DNA from: Candidatus Poribacteria bacterium
Lineage (GTDB): Bacteria > Poribacteria > WGA-4E > GCA-2687025
DNA length: 64,000 bases
Reading direction: 5' to 3'
Assembly: GCA_028818695.1 (NCBI GenBank)
Contig: JAPPNK010000025.1
Location: forward strand, 62,001 to 126,000
Positions 27,501 through 35,300 of the stretch are shown piece after piece; positions within the stretch are counted from its first letter, which is position 1, and each line of letters opens with the position of its first letter. Position numbers and translations under genes: made by a program. A model generated the notes under the pieces. It made no database searches. It was not told where the DNA came from and saw only the letters and a list, made by a program, of their open reading frames with translations.

Positions 27501-27724
27501 GACGCCTCCACTTGCAATCCGCGCGCCACGATTTCGCTCGGCGGTCCTGAGACAACGTGGACATCGCCGCGCTGGGCGGTGTAATGGACTGCGCGGACGC
27601 CGGCGGCAGAAATGCGAAGGGAGCCTTCAGCGTCGGCGTCCGAGACGAATGCCGTCCACAGCAGAAGAGCCGCCGACAAAAACAACAAACCCGTACCTTG
27701 ACGCCGCAATCGGCGGAATCTCAA
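24545..27724 (-). CDS. DUF4097-like / CBM9-like / POTRA / Omp85 barrel fusion protein
   Basis: A 1059-residue outer-membrane protein. After a signal peptide (residues ~12-32), residues ~35-260 resemble the DUF4097 beta-helix ([44 protein letters not shown]). Residues ~268-445 look like a CBM9/DOMON-type sandwich ([45 protein letters not shown]). Residues ~455-690 hold two to three POTRA units ([49 protein letters not shown]). The last ~360 residues are a BamA/TamA/ShlB-type barrel ending ARLGLPY. The start is a TTG in TTGA overlap with the nuoB stop and has no clear ribosome site; TTG 27709 is an alternative. The barrel implies protein insertion or secretion across the outer membrane. I know of no named protein with this order of domains. 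Confidence 0.75.
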   Translation of the reverse strand: MRFRRLRRQGTGLLFLSAALLLWTAFVSDADAEGSLRISAAGVRAVHYTAQRGDVHVVSGPPSEIVARGLQVEASSEGGVVRFVRSADSDGSPIEIAVPEDMRVEIALEEGVCRFSRTYGDARVRVQNGSVRLEGARGAFQASVEVGSIDANIFLNGASSFKVGRGDLRVFVLDNLSKPLTLIADEGDIRAAFSPYYGAALTARAPDGVVQSQLPLEARSTGSRFEKGSALEGSLGGGGPPLSMEAGNGNIYIASLEEFAPAQQSDTTALIAYAALPPHIDGVLEAQWLEAPVHRSIDFEEADGFEMRLMRDDQRLYISLLLNESDWESLRARAREKDDPLIDEDDIFQLAAELDASSFRIAFNLTGALLDARVLPDGSDDLSWESGALVKTALYPNAWTAEAAIPLESLGWDMDNNGEAVRLFASRGRPAQQRWIEWAVEGGIARLLPRLDAAVSPRVPLSFVGLGGIPEAVVLEAAGLPLQGGVRVENLAAVEKRLRMLGWFQKAEVALEEPLTEGGVPQAAARLTEPSAFELKAVDIVGASSIPKQELIERIGWAAGWTSEAQLERRRLLTENIYRGLGYRYASARVLHDSGNAIVRVDEGFVAKLVVTGIETIPEEEVSKLLMRQVGRAYQTERVAEALEAASKTLSERYRSFERLEDGGTERQGPLRVWTAHVVERPPLQFAFAPAVHVSHIHGFALGGSVFTHRGRQTNAQIFLDLSYAARTRALRADPSPIHYRLGAAGFFPSVDGLRIGAEWSKRTRAHAWQESGSPPSLAADYFHTEEGLLFFQKRFGKRFASEARIGSAHDSALAQAYWTDADAWIMAPPNRPMTDGRRLYARASFSLDLRSEAPLYLRRGMYLAPRPSLLARRGVWVSLSLERGRFDALEGVSLKRRGDWTYGRVWADARAYMPLGSVLHLSARAVGQWTGGALPAQLQASIGPDSLLRSRSRNDLTGDNGFAASAELRAQFGDFMAGAFVDSGSVWSAGGGDYRRSERAAGMSFGWRMKEPGLVGAGLLSGDLIPETIRLEAAYPLTSADEDGGRGMRLWARLGLPY

Positions 27725-28260
27725 CCGCGCGGCGCCAGCGGCGGAACGTTGCGCGTCTTCTCCACAAAGAGCGGATCGACCCGTTTGCCGCGCGGCGTGT
27801 GTCCGTCGTCGATGAACTTCTGAATGTAACGCACCGCGTCGATCAGGTCTTCGGGGCGCGGCGGGCAGCCTGGAATGTACACATCAACGGGGATGAACTG
27901 ATCGACGCCCTGAACGAGCGTGTAGGTGTCGAAGACGCCGCCGGTGGACGCGCAGGCTCCCATCGAAATAACCCATTTCGGTTCGGGCATCTGGTCGTAG
28001 ATGCGTTTGAGAACGGGCATCATTTTGATGGAGATGCGCCCCGATACGATGAGCAGGTCGGACTGTCGGGGGGAGAAGCGTATCGCCTCGGCTCCGAACC
28101 GCGCGAGGTCGTATTTGGTAGCGAGCGTCGCCATCATTTCGATGGCGCAGCATGCCGTTCCGAACGGCATCGGCCAGAGGGCGTTTCGCCGGCTCCAGCG
28201 CACAAACCGGTCGATCTTGGTCGTGATAAAGTCGAATGTTCCGCTTTTTTCAGGCTGCAT
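27721..28260 (-). CDS. nuoB: NADH-quinone oxidoreductase subunit B (orphan)
   Basis: A 179-residue subunit carrying the N2 [4Fe-4S] cluster that passes electrons to quinone in complex I. The four ligands are visible: C37 and C38 in [12 protein letters not shown]103 in SMGACAS, C132 in IPGCPPRPE. The ATG at 28260 has AAGGGAGG at ideal spacing; upstream codons in the same frame are outside the family. nuoA, nuoC and nuoD are absent; the flanking genes are an unknown protein and the Omp85 fusion. It may supply complex I made from a split cluster or belong to a related group 4 hydrogenase-type complex. Confidence 0.93.
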   Translation of the reverse strand: MQPEKSGTFDFITTKIDRFVRWSRRNALWPMPFGTACCAIEMMATLATKYDLARFGAEAIRFSPRQSDLLIVSGRISIKMMPVLKRIYDQMPEPKWVISMGACASTGGVFDTYTLVQGVDQFIPVDVYIPGCPPRPEDLIDAVRYIQKFIDDGHTPRGKRVDPLFVEKTRNVPPLAPRG

Positions 28261-28287
28261 GGCGTAGCCTCCCTTCGCGCATATAAA

Positions 28288-28316
28288 AGTATAGCGCGAT
28301 GCTACGGAGCTTACAA
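28288..28316 (-). promoter_or_regulatory. Promoter of nuoB
   Basis: Minus-strand TTGTAA, 17 bases, TATACT, followed by a short leader with AAGGGAGG. Confidence 0.6.
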
Positions 28317-28342
28317 CATAAATCTCCGCCTGCGACATCGTC

Positions 28343-28379
28343 ATTCCCGAGGAAGCGGACGCGGTAACTTCAGGAATCT
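28343..28379. repeat. Degenerate REP-like sequence
   Basis: GTCATTCCCGAGGAAGCGG resembles the first half and loop of the REP core at 23311-23330; the second arm is displaced and broken. It lies just beyond the end of the unknown gene pair. Confidence 0.3.
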
Positions 28380-28402
28380 TCCCTTTTTTCAGCGCTTCCG
28401 CT

Positions 28403-29422
28403 TCAATCCGATTGCTCAGACGGTCGAGGAACAAGTTTCAGCGTTGGAAGAACGCCTTCGCCGACAAACTCGGCGTCGTCAATGTAGGGCGGGGCAGACA
28501 GGACCTCCACATCTTCCCCCTTCTCAGAACGAACGATGGAATCCCGCCATTTCTTGTATGCATTGCCTAAAAGATCAAACCGCGCCTCAAACCAAACATG
28601 CTTTGGGAACCAGTAAACCTTATTGGAAATCTTATTGGCATACTTAATGCCAAATTTTTTCTGGAGCTCTTGCTGCGTCATGTGCTTCCAAAGCGGATGT
28701 CCTGTAAGTCCGGGATTCTGAATCATTTTTCGCGTCGCTTTCCTTAAACTCTCTTCCATCGCATCATCGAGGTCGGAGGGCCGCTTACCAGGGTACCGTT
28801 GTTTAAACAGAGTCGCGCAGTAAGCCTTGCGAAAATCACGGAGTTGTTTGGAAAACGCAACGCATTCAGCGATGTTGACTCTCCCTTCAACGCTTACGCC
28901 GAGCGGATCGAAGAAAGGGGATAGGAAACATGTCACTTGCAATTCGAAGCAGCCCCCCGTTGACGACGCAATCCCTAAACTATGAGACGCCCGCACTCTG
29001 AAACTTATTCCTCCTCTGATGAAATCGCCGCCCATAAAGACGTCAGAGCGCCATGGTTCTTCTACAAGTTGAGCGACATGGGAGTCCAGAAATTCGGAAA
29101 GCTGGACCAACCCACCGGATGGAGCTATAAACGGCGCGGCTATTGGCGTCGGCTCCAGTAGTTGCCGTCCGCCAACCTCTTTGGCGCGATCCGCTGCCTT
29201 TAAAGCCCACCCTGCCGGATCGCAGCCAAGGGGGGGCCGCTCAACGTTTTCAGCTCGCCTTTCAGCGTCCAGCGCCGCAATAGACATGCTGCCATGAATG
29301 CACGGATAGCCGTCCAGACTCAACCTTTCGAATCGAAGAATCCATTCAAAACGGTGCGCTTGAAGAGCGACCTTATAGGGCGGCGCAATATCAAAATCGA
29401 GATTGTCTTTTTGCGTTCTCAA
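28403..29422 (-). CDS. Unknown protein, 339 residues
   Basis: I do not recognise a family. No signal peptide or membrane segment is visible. Residues 1-60 are strand-rich ([27 protein letters not shown]). The middle contains [20 protein letters not shown] and a cysteine-containing stretch ([19 protein letters not shown]). The C-terminal third is helical and basic ([34 protein letters not shown]). The start overlaps the end of the 107-residue gene upstream by four bases, so the two form a coupled pair. Base composition is visibly more A+T-rich than flanking housekeeping genes, and the pair sits between nuoB and rpmH with REP-like debris on both sides, consistent with acquisition. A role cannot be assigned. 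Confidence 0.65.
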   Translation of the reverse strand: MRTQKDNLDFDIAPPYKVALQAHRFEWILRFERLSLDGYPCIHGSMSIAALDAERRAENVERPPLGCDPAGWALKAADRAKEVGGRQLLEPTPIAAPFIAPSGGLVQLSEFLDSHVAQLVEEPWRSDVFMGGDFIRGGISFRVRASHSLGIASSTGGCFELQVTCFLSPFFDPLGVSVEGRVNIAECVAFSKQLRDFRKAYCATLFKQRYPGKRPSDLDDAMEESLRKATRKMIQNPGLTGHPLWKHMTQQELQKKFGIKYANKISNKVYWFPKHVWFEARFDLLGNAYKKWRDSIVRSEKGEDVEVLSAPPYIDDAEFVGEGVLPTLKLVPRPSEQSD

Positions 29423-29742
29423 ACTGCGGCTCCTTGAAGCCTAAGCCATTTTGTATACACCTTCTTTATGACGTCTTTGTCAACGCTGAACCATGCAGCG
29501 CAATCCTCAGAGGAAAGAAAGCTGCCATGACATATTGCCATGACCCCGTTGAGCGCTCCCGCGACACACGGATTCGAATCGTCAATCTCCGGCCATTTTT
29601 CAATGAGTTTATAAAGCATGTCTCGCTCCATACTTGCTCGGTACCTGAGTCCTCCCGTGTGAATAAAAGGGCCCTTAGCGATTGCGCACAAGCAAGCGAA
29701 AACGATCTTCTTTTCCTGGTGGGTCAGTTGTTCAAGGTACAT
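29419..29742 (-). CDS. Unknown small helical protein, 107 residues
   Basis: The ATG is preceded by AAGGAGGAACG, a strong ribosome site. The protein is predicted largely helical (LTHQEKKIVFACLCAIAKG, MLYKLIEKWPEID, KDVIKKVYTKWLRL) with five cysteines and a likely domain boundary at PEIDDSNPCVAGAL. No membrane segment or known DNA-binding signature stands out. It is the first gene of a two-gene unit. The arrangement (small protein, then a larger unknown coupled by ATGA) is seen in toxin-antitoxin and small accessory modules, but nothing in either sequence proves that. Confidence 0.65.
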   Translation of the reverse strand: MYLEQLTHQEKKIVFACLCAIAKGPFIHTGGLRYRASMERDMLYKLIEKWPEIDDSNPCVAGALNGVMAICHGSFLSSEDCAAWFSVDKDVIKKVYTKWLRLQGAAV

Positions 29743-30002
29743 CGTTCCTCCTTATGGACATAAACCAAAAGCTAAATAATCGTCGAGTCCACTGCGACAC
29801 AAGCGCCTCCCGCATCGCAGATTAGCGAAAAGGTTGGGGTTTTATGCCATTCTGTTATGGCTGCGCCACGTCGTTTCAGGCTGCCCGACAGCTTTTGTGT
29901 TTCGGTATTGCGGATGGTCGCTTGCCGCGTCAAATCGTCCAGTTTCATATCAATCTTAACCCGTCGCTCGTCAGGCGTCAAGGTAAGATCTTTGGCCTCA
30001 TG
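29743..30002. other. Spacer with no convincing gene
   Basis: The part of the 552-base gap before the MITE-like element. A minus-strand frame ending at 29772 could encode a ~58-residue peptide from an ATG at 29948 but lacks a ribosome site and recognisable features. The rest of the gap is the repeat element and the rpmH promoter region. Confidence 0.5.
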
Positions 30003-30171
30003 CCTAAAGTAGGGACATCGTCGCGAAAAAGAACCGCTATGGCTAGGGGAAAGGCCGCCGCGCCCCCTTTTCGTCATTCTCGCGCCCCCTTTTCGTCATT
30101 CCCGCGCAAGCGGGAATCTAAGGCGTTGCGGACGCCGTACGCATTCGCCAAGCGGAATGTCCCAATTAAAG
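30003..30171. mobile_element. MITE-like element, copy B (169 bases)
   Basis: It starts CCTAAAGTAGGGACAT and ends ATGTCCCAATTAAAG, inverted relative to each other with a few mismatches. It contains the same perfect hairpin as copy A (30098-30117). It also has a 22-base tandem duplication (GCGCCCCCTTTTCGTCATTC repeated at about 30059-30102) that exactly accounts for being 22 bases longer than copy A. It lies 24 bases upstream of the rpmH -35 box. Confidence 0.6.
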
Positions 30172-30194
30172 CGGTAAGGTCAGAGACGGGCGGC

Positions 30195-30223
30195 TTGACT
30201 TATGCGCGAATTCAAACTATCAT
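30195..30223 (+). promoter_or_regulatory. Promoter of rpmH
   Basis: TTGACT, 17 bases, TATCAT. Predicted transcription starts near 30230, giving a leader of about 65 bases. Confidence 0.65.
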
Positions 30224-30294
30224 CACCCTTAGAGTTAAACAACGCTGCATACGCGCCGAGGATAGACATTTCAGATGGAGACGGGAGACGAGAC

Positions 30295-30444
30295 GTGAAA
30301 CGCACCTATCAACCGCACAATCGGAAGCGGCGAAACAAGCACGGGTTCCGCCGACGTATGAGAACCTCTAAAGGACGGCAAACGATCCAGCGGCGCCGCC
30401 GCAAAGGGCGAGTCAGCCTCTCTGTTTCCCGCGGTCTGAAATAG
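30295..30444 (+). CDS. rpmH: 50S ribosomal protein L34
   Basis: A 49-residue protein, [38 protein letters not shown], unmistakable L34, binding 23S rRNA in the large subunit. The start is GTG at 30295 with GGGAG upstream. In most bacteria rpmH is followed by rnpA, yidD and yidC and lies near dnaA/oriC. Here the next gene, 8 bases on, is transketolase, and no replication-origin genes are present. Confidence 0.97.
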   Translation: MKRTYQPHNRKRRNKHGFRRRMRTSKGRQTIQRRRRKGRVSLSVSRGLK

Positions 30445-30452
30445 GAATGAAC

Positions 30453-32288
30453 ATGCGCGCTCTTGAAAATTTATCGCGGCTCGTTCGGCGCAATTGCCTC
30501 GCTTCCACCACAAAGGCAGGCTCTGGACATCCCACAACAGCCCTTTCAGCGACCGACCTGATGGTGAATCTCATGTTCGGGGGGCATTTCAAAGCGGACC
30601 TGGACAATCCAGCCCATCCCAACAACGACCGCCTCGTCTTCTCAAAGGGGCATGCCGCGCCGCTGCTCTACGCCCTTTACCATGCCGCCGGCAAACTGAC
30701 CGACGACGAACTCATGAGCCTGCGCGAGTTCGGCAGCCCGCTGGAAGGACATCCGACGCTCGCCTTTCCCTACACCGAAGCTCCCACCGGCTCGCTAGGG
30801 CAGGGTCTCTCAATCGGTTTCGGCATCGCGCTGAACGCGAAAATTGACCAGTTGCCCTACCGCTCCTTTGTGCTGATGGGCGACAGCGAAACGGCGGAAG
30901 GCGCCGTCTGGGAAGCAATGGCTCTCGCCTCACATTACAAACTGGACAATCTCACCGCCGTTCTCGATGTCAACCGGTTTGGGCAGTGCGGCCCGACGAT
31001 GCTCGAACGTGACCTGGAAACCTATCGGCAACGCGCCGAGGCGTTCGGTTGGAGAACGTTTTTGCTGGACGGGCATTGCCATGAGGAGATCAACGCCGCC
31101 TATCAAGCCGCTTTAGAGGTTGAGGGCGGGCCCTCCATGCTCATCGCCAAAACGTTCAAGGGCAAGGGCGCTTCGCTTGTTGAAAACGAGGACAACTGGC
31201 ACGGCAAGCCGCTGTCGCAAGAGCAGTGCGAGCAGGCGATTCAAGAGCTGGGGAAGATTGACGACGCAGCCCGCGGCTCTGTACCGCTCCCCGCGGCTCT
31301 GGACGCGCCGAAGAGCGCGCCGAAGCCTGTAGAAACCGTCCAGTACCAGCTCGGAGACAGGGCGGCGACGCGGCAGGCGTACGGCAACGCGCTCGCCCGC
31401 ATCTATCCCGACCATCCGAATATCGTCGCGCTGGACGCCGAGACGAGCAACTCGACCTATGCGCAAACCTTCCAAAAAGGGTATCCCGACCGGTTTTTTG
31501 AAATGTATATCGCCGAGCAGAACATGGTCGGCGCGGCGATCGGTCTCTCTCGGCGCGGAAAGACGCCGTTTGTGTCCACCTTCGCCGCCTTTTTCTCCCG
31601 CGCGTTCGACCAGATACGCATGAGCCAGTACTCTGGCTGCAACATTAAGTACGTCGGCTCGCACGCGGGCGTCTCCATCGGCGAGGACGGAGCGTCGCAG
31701 ATGGGTCTGGAAGACATTGCGATGTTTAGAACGCTGCTCGACTCGGTCGTATTATACCCGTCCGATCCCGTTCAGACCGATCAGTTGGTGGAGCTGGCGG
31801 CGCGGCATGAGGGCAACGTGTATATGCGGACGACGCGGATGTCGACGCCTGTTCTCTACGATCCGAGCGAGACGTTCCGCATCGGCGGGAGCAAGACGCT
31901 GCGGAAGTCGGACGAGGACGCGGCGGCGCTCGTCGGGGCGGGCGTGACGCTCCATGAGGCGCTGAAGGCGGCGGACGCGCTCGCCGAGGAAGGCGTCCGC
32001 GTTCGCGTTATCGACCTTTACAGCGTCAAGCCGCTTGACAGGGAAACGCTGCTGAAAGCCGCGCGCGAGACGAAAGCGGTCATCGTGGCGGAGGACCATT
32101 TTGCGGAGGGCGGCATCGGCGAAGCGGTGCGCAGCGCTCTCGGCGAAGAGCTGGGAGCGGATTCCTGCCGCGTGATCTCGCTCGCTGTGCGCAAAATGCC
32201 GCAAAGCGGACCGCCCGACGAGCTGCTGGACTATGAAGGCATCTCGGCAGGGGCGATTGCCGCAACGGTGAGAGAGGCGGTTCTTTGA
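30453..32288 (+). CDS. tkt: Transketolase
   Basis: A 611-residue enzyme of the pentose-phosphate pathway, moving two-carbon units with thiamin diphosphate. The AGGA before 30447 would touch the ATG there, so the ATG at 30453 is preferred. Thiamin-PP domain: GSGHPTTALSATDLM, FSKGHAAPLLYAL, MGDSETAEGAVWEAMALAS, VLDVNRFGQ. Pyrimidine domain: MYIAEQNMVGAAIGLSRRG (activating Glu in IAEQNM) and FAAFFSRAFDQIRMSQ. The C-terminal domain has VRVIDLYSVKPLD and VIVAEDHFAEGGIG. The length and motif form match the shorter archaeal/vertebrate-like transketolases rather than the ~660-residue enterobacterial type. It is in one operon with rpmH. Confidence 0.94.
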   Translation: MRALENLSRLVRRNCLASTTKAGSGHPTTALSATDLMVNLMFGGHFKADLDNPAHPNNDRLVFSKGHAAPLLYALYHAAGKLTDDELMSLREFGSPLEGHPTLAFPYTEAPTGSLGQGLSIGFGIALNAKIDQLPYRSFVLMGDSETAEGAVWEAMALASHYKLDNLTAVLDVNRFGQCGPTMLERDLETYRQRAEAFGWRTFLLDGHCHEEINAAYQAALEVEGGPSMLIAKTFKGKGASLVENEDNWHGKPLSQEQCEQAIQELGKIDDAARGSVPLPAALDAPKSAPKPVETVQYQLGDRAATRQAYGNALARIYPDHPNIVALDAETSNSTYAQTFQKGYPDRFFEMYIAEQNMVGAAIGLSRRGKTPFVSTFAAFFSRAFDQIRMSQYSGCNIKYVGSHAGVSIGEDGASQMGLEDIAMFRTLLDSVVLYPSDPVQTDQLVELAARHEGNVYMRTTRMSTPVLYDPSETFRIGGSKTLRKSDEDAAALVGAGVTLHEALKAADALAEEGVRVRVIDLYSVKPLDRETLLKAARETKAVIVAEDHFAEGGIGEAVRSALGEELGADSCRVISLAVRKMPQSGPPDELLDYEGISAGAIAATVREAVL

Positions 32289-32307
32289 ACGCATTAGAAA
32301 GCGAGTT

Positions 32308-35300
32308 ATGGCGTCAGACTATGAGTTGATTCGTAAAGATCATCAGGATCGGTATGGGTGGGATATAAAGTCGCGCCGCATCTATAAGCGGCTTTACAGT
32401 GACAAGACGCATTTTGTTGATGAGCTCATCCAGAACGCCGACGACAGCGACAGCCTCGAGCTTGTGCTGCATCTGGATTCAGACGCGCTAACGGTTTGGA
32501 ATAACGGCCGACTGTTCGATGAAAAGGATGTACGCGGGATTTGCTCGCTTGGTTTAAGCGATAAGGATCTGACGCATATCGGCACATTTGGCATCGGCTT
32601 CAAATCGGTTTATAATTACACAGACTGCCCTGAAATTTATTCTGACGATGAGCGTTTTCGCATCCGCGATTTCGTTAAACCTGAGGGAATTCAAGAGACG
32701 CCGCCCGAAGTAGAGCAGTTGATTAAGGCCGGCAATACTGTCTTTCGGCTGCCTTTCAAAAACAGTCTTAAGTCGGGCGATGTTGACGGCTTGAAAAATC
32801 GGCTCTGCAATTTATCAAAAGAGCGGACTCTGTTGTTCCTTCGCCATCTTGAAAAGGTGGAATGGCTGGACAAGCGCAATGGGCAAAAAGGCGTTTATTC
32901 CTGTCACCGCCGTCCGTATGACAACATCCAGGATGTTCCAAAGAATGTGTCGGTTGAGCGCGTAGAATTGACCGCTTCGCTCAACGGCGGCGATCCGTCG
33001 TCCGAGAAATTCCTCGTTTTTTCTAAGAAAGCTCGCCCTCCAAAAGCCGTAATAGACTGGGCTTTGGAACAAGCAGAGGATAACGATGACCGACAACGTG
33101 TACAAAGGTCTAAGAAGGAGCCGCAGACGATTGAGGTCGCGTTCAAATTGGAGGAGGGCAAAATCGCCGCGATGGACGACGACAGCGCGCTCTTCGCCTA
33201 CCTTCCTACCCAGATGGTCACGCGCCTAAGATTCTTGATTCAGGCGCGGTATCAGACGACGCCCCCCCGCGACAATATTGCAAAACCGAAGGACAGCCGA
33301 TGGAACGAATGGCTGATTCAAGAAACCGCCGATCTTCTGCCCGAAACGCTGGAAATGTTAAAGACGGGCGGGTTGCTTGAGCCGGCATTCTTTAATGCGT
33401 TGCCTCTTCAGAAGGGGGATAATGAGGGGGATAATGTGCCTGAGGAGTTTGAGCGTATTGTCTGGGTGCTGGAAAAGGCGATGAAAGAGAGGGAGCTGGT
33501 CCCGACGCACCGCAAGGAGTATATGAAGGCGGAGAATGTGTTTTATCCCGACAGCCAGGGGTTGTGGGAGCTGTTAAATGACGCCGGTTGGCTGCCTCCA
33601 GAATGCGGTTGGCTTCATCCGGACATACAAGATAACAAAGCGTATCGACGAAGCTTCGAAACGATGCAGGCGGCCGGCGTCAAAACAGTCGGAATTGACA
33701 ATGCGTTGAGTTGGCTGAAGGAGCAGGACGCTGAATGGTTTGAAAAAAGACAGGATGACTGGATCCGCCGCTTATACGCCTATTTGGAAAAAAACGAATC
33801 CAAAATTGAGCGCGTTAAAACGCTCCCGCTGATTCGGCTTAAAAACGGGAAGCATGTATGCGCTGACAAAAAACTTGCGTTTTTTCTGCCGGACGCCGAA
33901 GAAGAGCGCGAAGGACTTAAGCCGTTCCTGAACGAACTGCCCATTTTACAAGCGTCTCTGCTGGACGGCGACCAGCATGGGAGGGTCAAGCTCTTTCTGA
34001 AGAATCTAGGGGTCCGGGAGCTGAAGCCCGAAAATGTGATCCGCGAATGGATTCTTCCCCTATATCCACAGTACAGCCAAGAGAAACCTTCCATAGAGCG
34101 AAACCGCCTACATATCCGGTATCTACGGGAGTTCTGGGATAAACTTTCCGGATATGAACATGGACAATTGAGGACAAAAGTCAGCGATACTCCGATCTTG
34201 CGCGCCTACAAGGGCGTCCAGCCGGAAGCCTTTGATTTTGTAAAGCCGTACAGCGTCTACTTGCCTGAGGCATATACGGGCGCCGCCGATTTGGAAACCT
34301 ATTTTGCGGCGGCGAACGACGATGTCTGGTTTGTAGACAGCTCATATATGAAGGGCGATTCCGAGCGGAAATCTTGGCTCTCGTTTTTGAAAAAGATGGG
34401 CGCAACTGACGCGCCTCGCGTGATAATAAAGCGGATCTATACAAGCGTTGGCAGAACGGATTTTGACAAAGAGCTTGCGAAGAGAAGCCTTAAATGGGCG
34501 GAAACTAATCGGCCAGATGAAGTGTTTATTGCGGACCGCGATATCCGCGCACTACAAACCATATTGTCTCATATTAAGGCGAACAAGGACATAAATCTCG
34601 CGCACGCCTTATGGAGCCTCTTAATAAACGCTTCTTCAAGATCGAATAATTACTTTCAAGGCACATATCATTGGCGGCCCCCTCATCATAGGTCTTTGGT
34701 CTTTACGGGATTTGAGGCAGACTTCTATAGTCAATTGAAAGAGACGCCATGGCTCCCTGACAAGCAGGACAATTTCCGTTGTCCATCCGAGCTCTTTGCG
34801 CCGACTTCGGAGAATAGCGATGTGTTGGGGGACAGCGTCGCTTATCTACACCCGGATTTTGACGTTAGCACAGGCAATGAAGACGCGCGTCGGCTAGCTG
34901 AAAAACTAGGGGCGCATTTGAATGCCCACACAGACAGCGTCCTCAAATACCTTGAATCCTTGAGCAAGAAGGACGCGGCGGAATCAAGCGTGGAGAAGGT
35001 TGAGCCAATCTACCGTTTTCTTGCCGAGGCCGTGCAGGACGAACCCCAAATCTATGAATTCTTCAAGGAAAATCGGCTCATCTTCACTTCCGACCCTGAG
35101 CCGCGCTGGTGGACATCTGATCAGGCGTTTTGGGAGGATCAAAGCGTCGTCTTCGGCAACCGCCGCGGTTATCTCAAAAATAATTACGCCCGTTATGAGC
35201 AAACGCTAAAGCCATTTTTCTTGGCCCTGGAAGTTTCGGATCGCGCCGAGTTCTCGGACTACGCCAGAGTCATTCGAGAGATTGCGTCTAAGGAACGAGC

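Noticed and set aside
29772-30077. A 101-codon minus-strand frame
   Set aside because: Its start lies inside the MITE-like element; the remaining ~58 codons lack a ribosome site and known motifs.
30059-30117. Possible small CRISPR-like repeat
   Set aside because: Only a 22-base tandem duplication with no spacers; it is part of the repeat element.
29844-30371. A 175-codon plus-strand frame containing SFPRKRESK
   Set aside because: That peptide is the well-known translation of a REP palindrome, and the frame runs through the rpmH promoter and gene.
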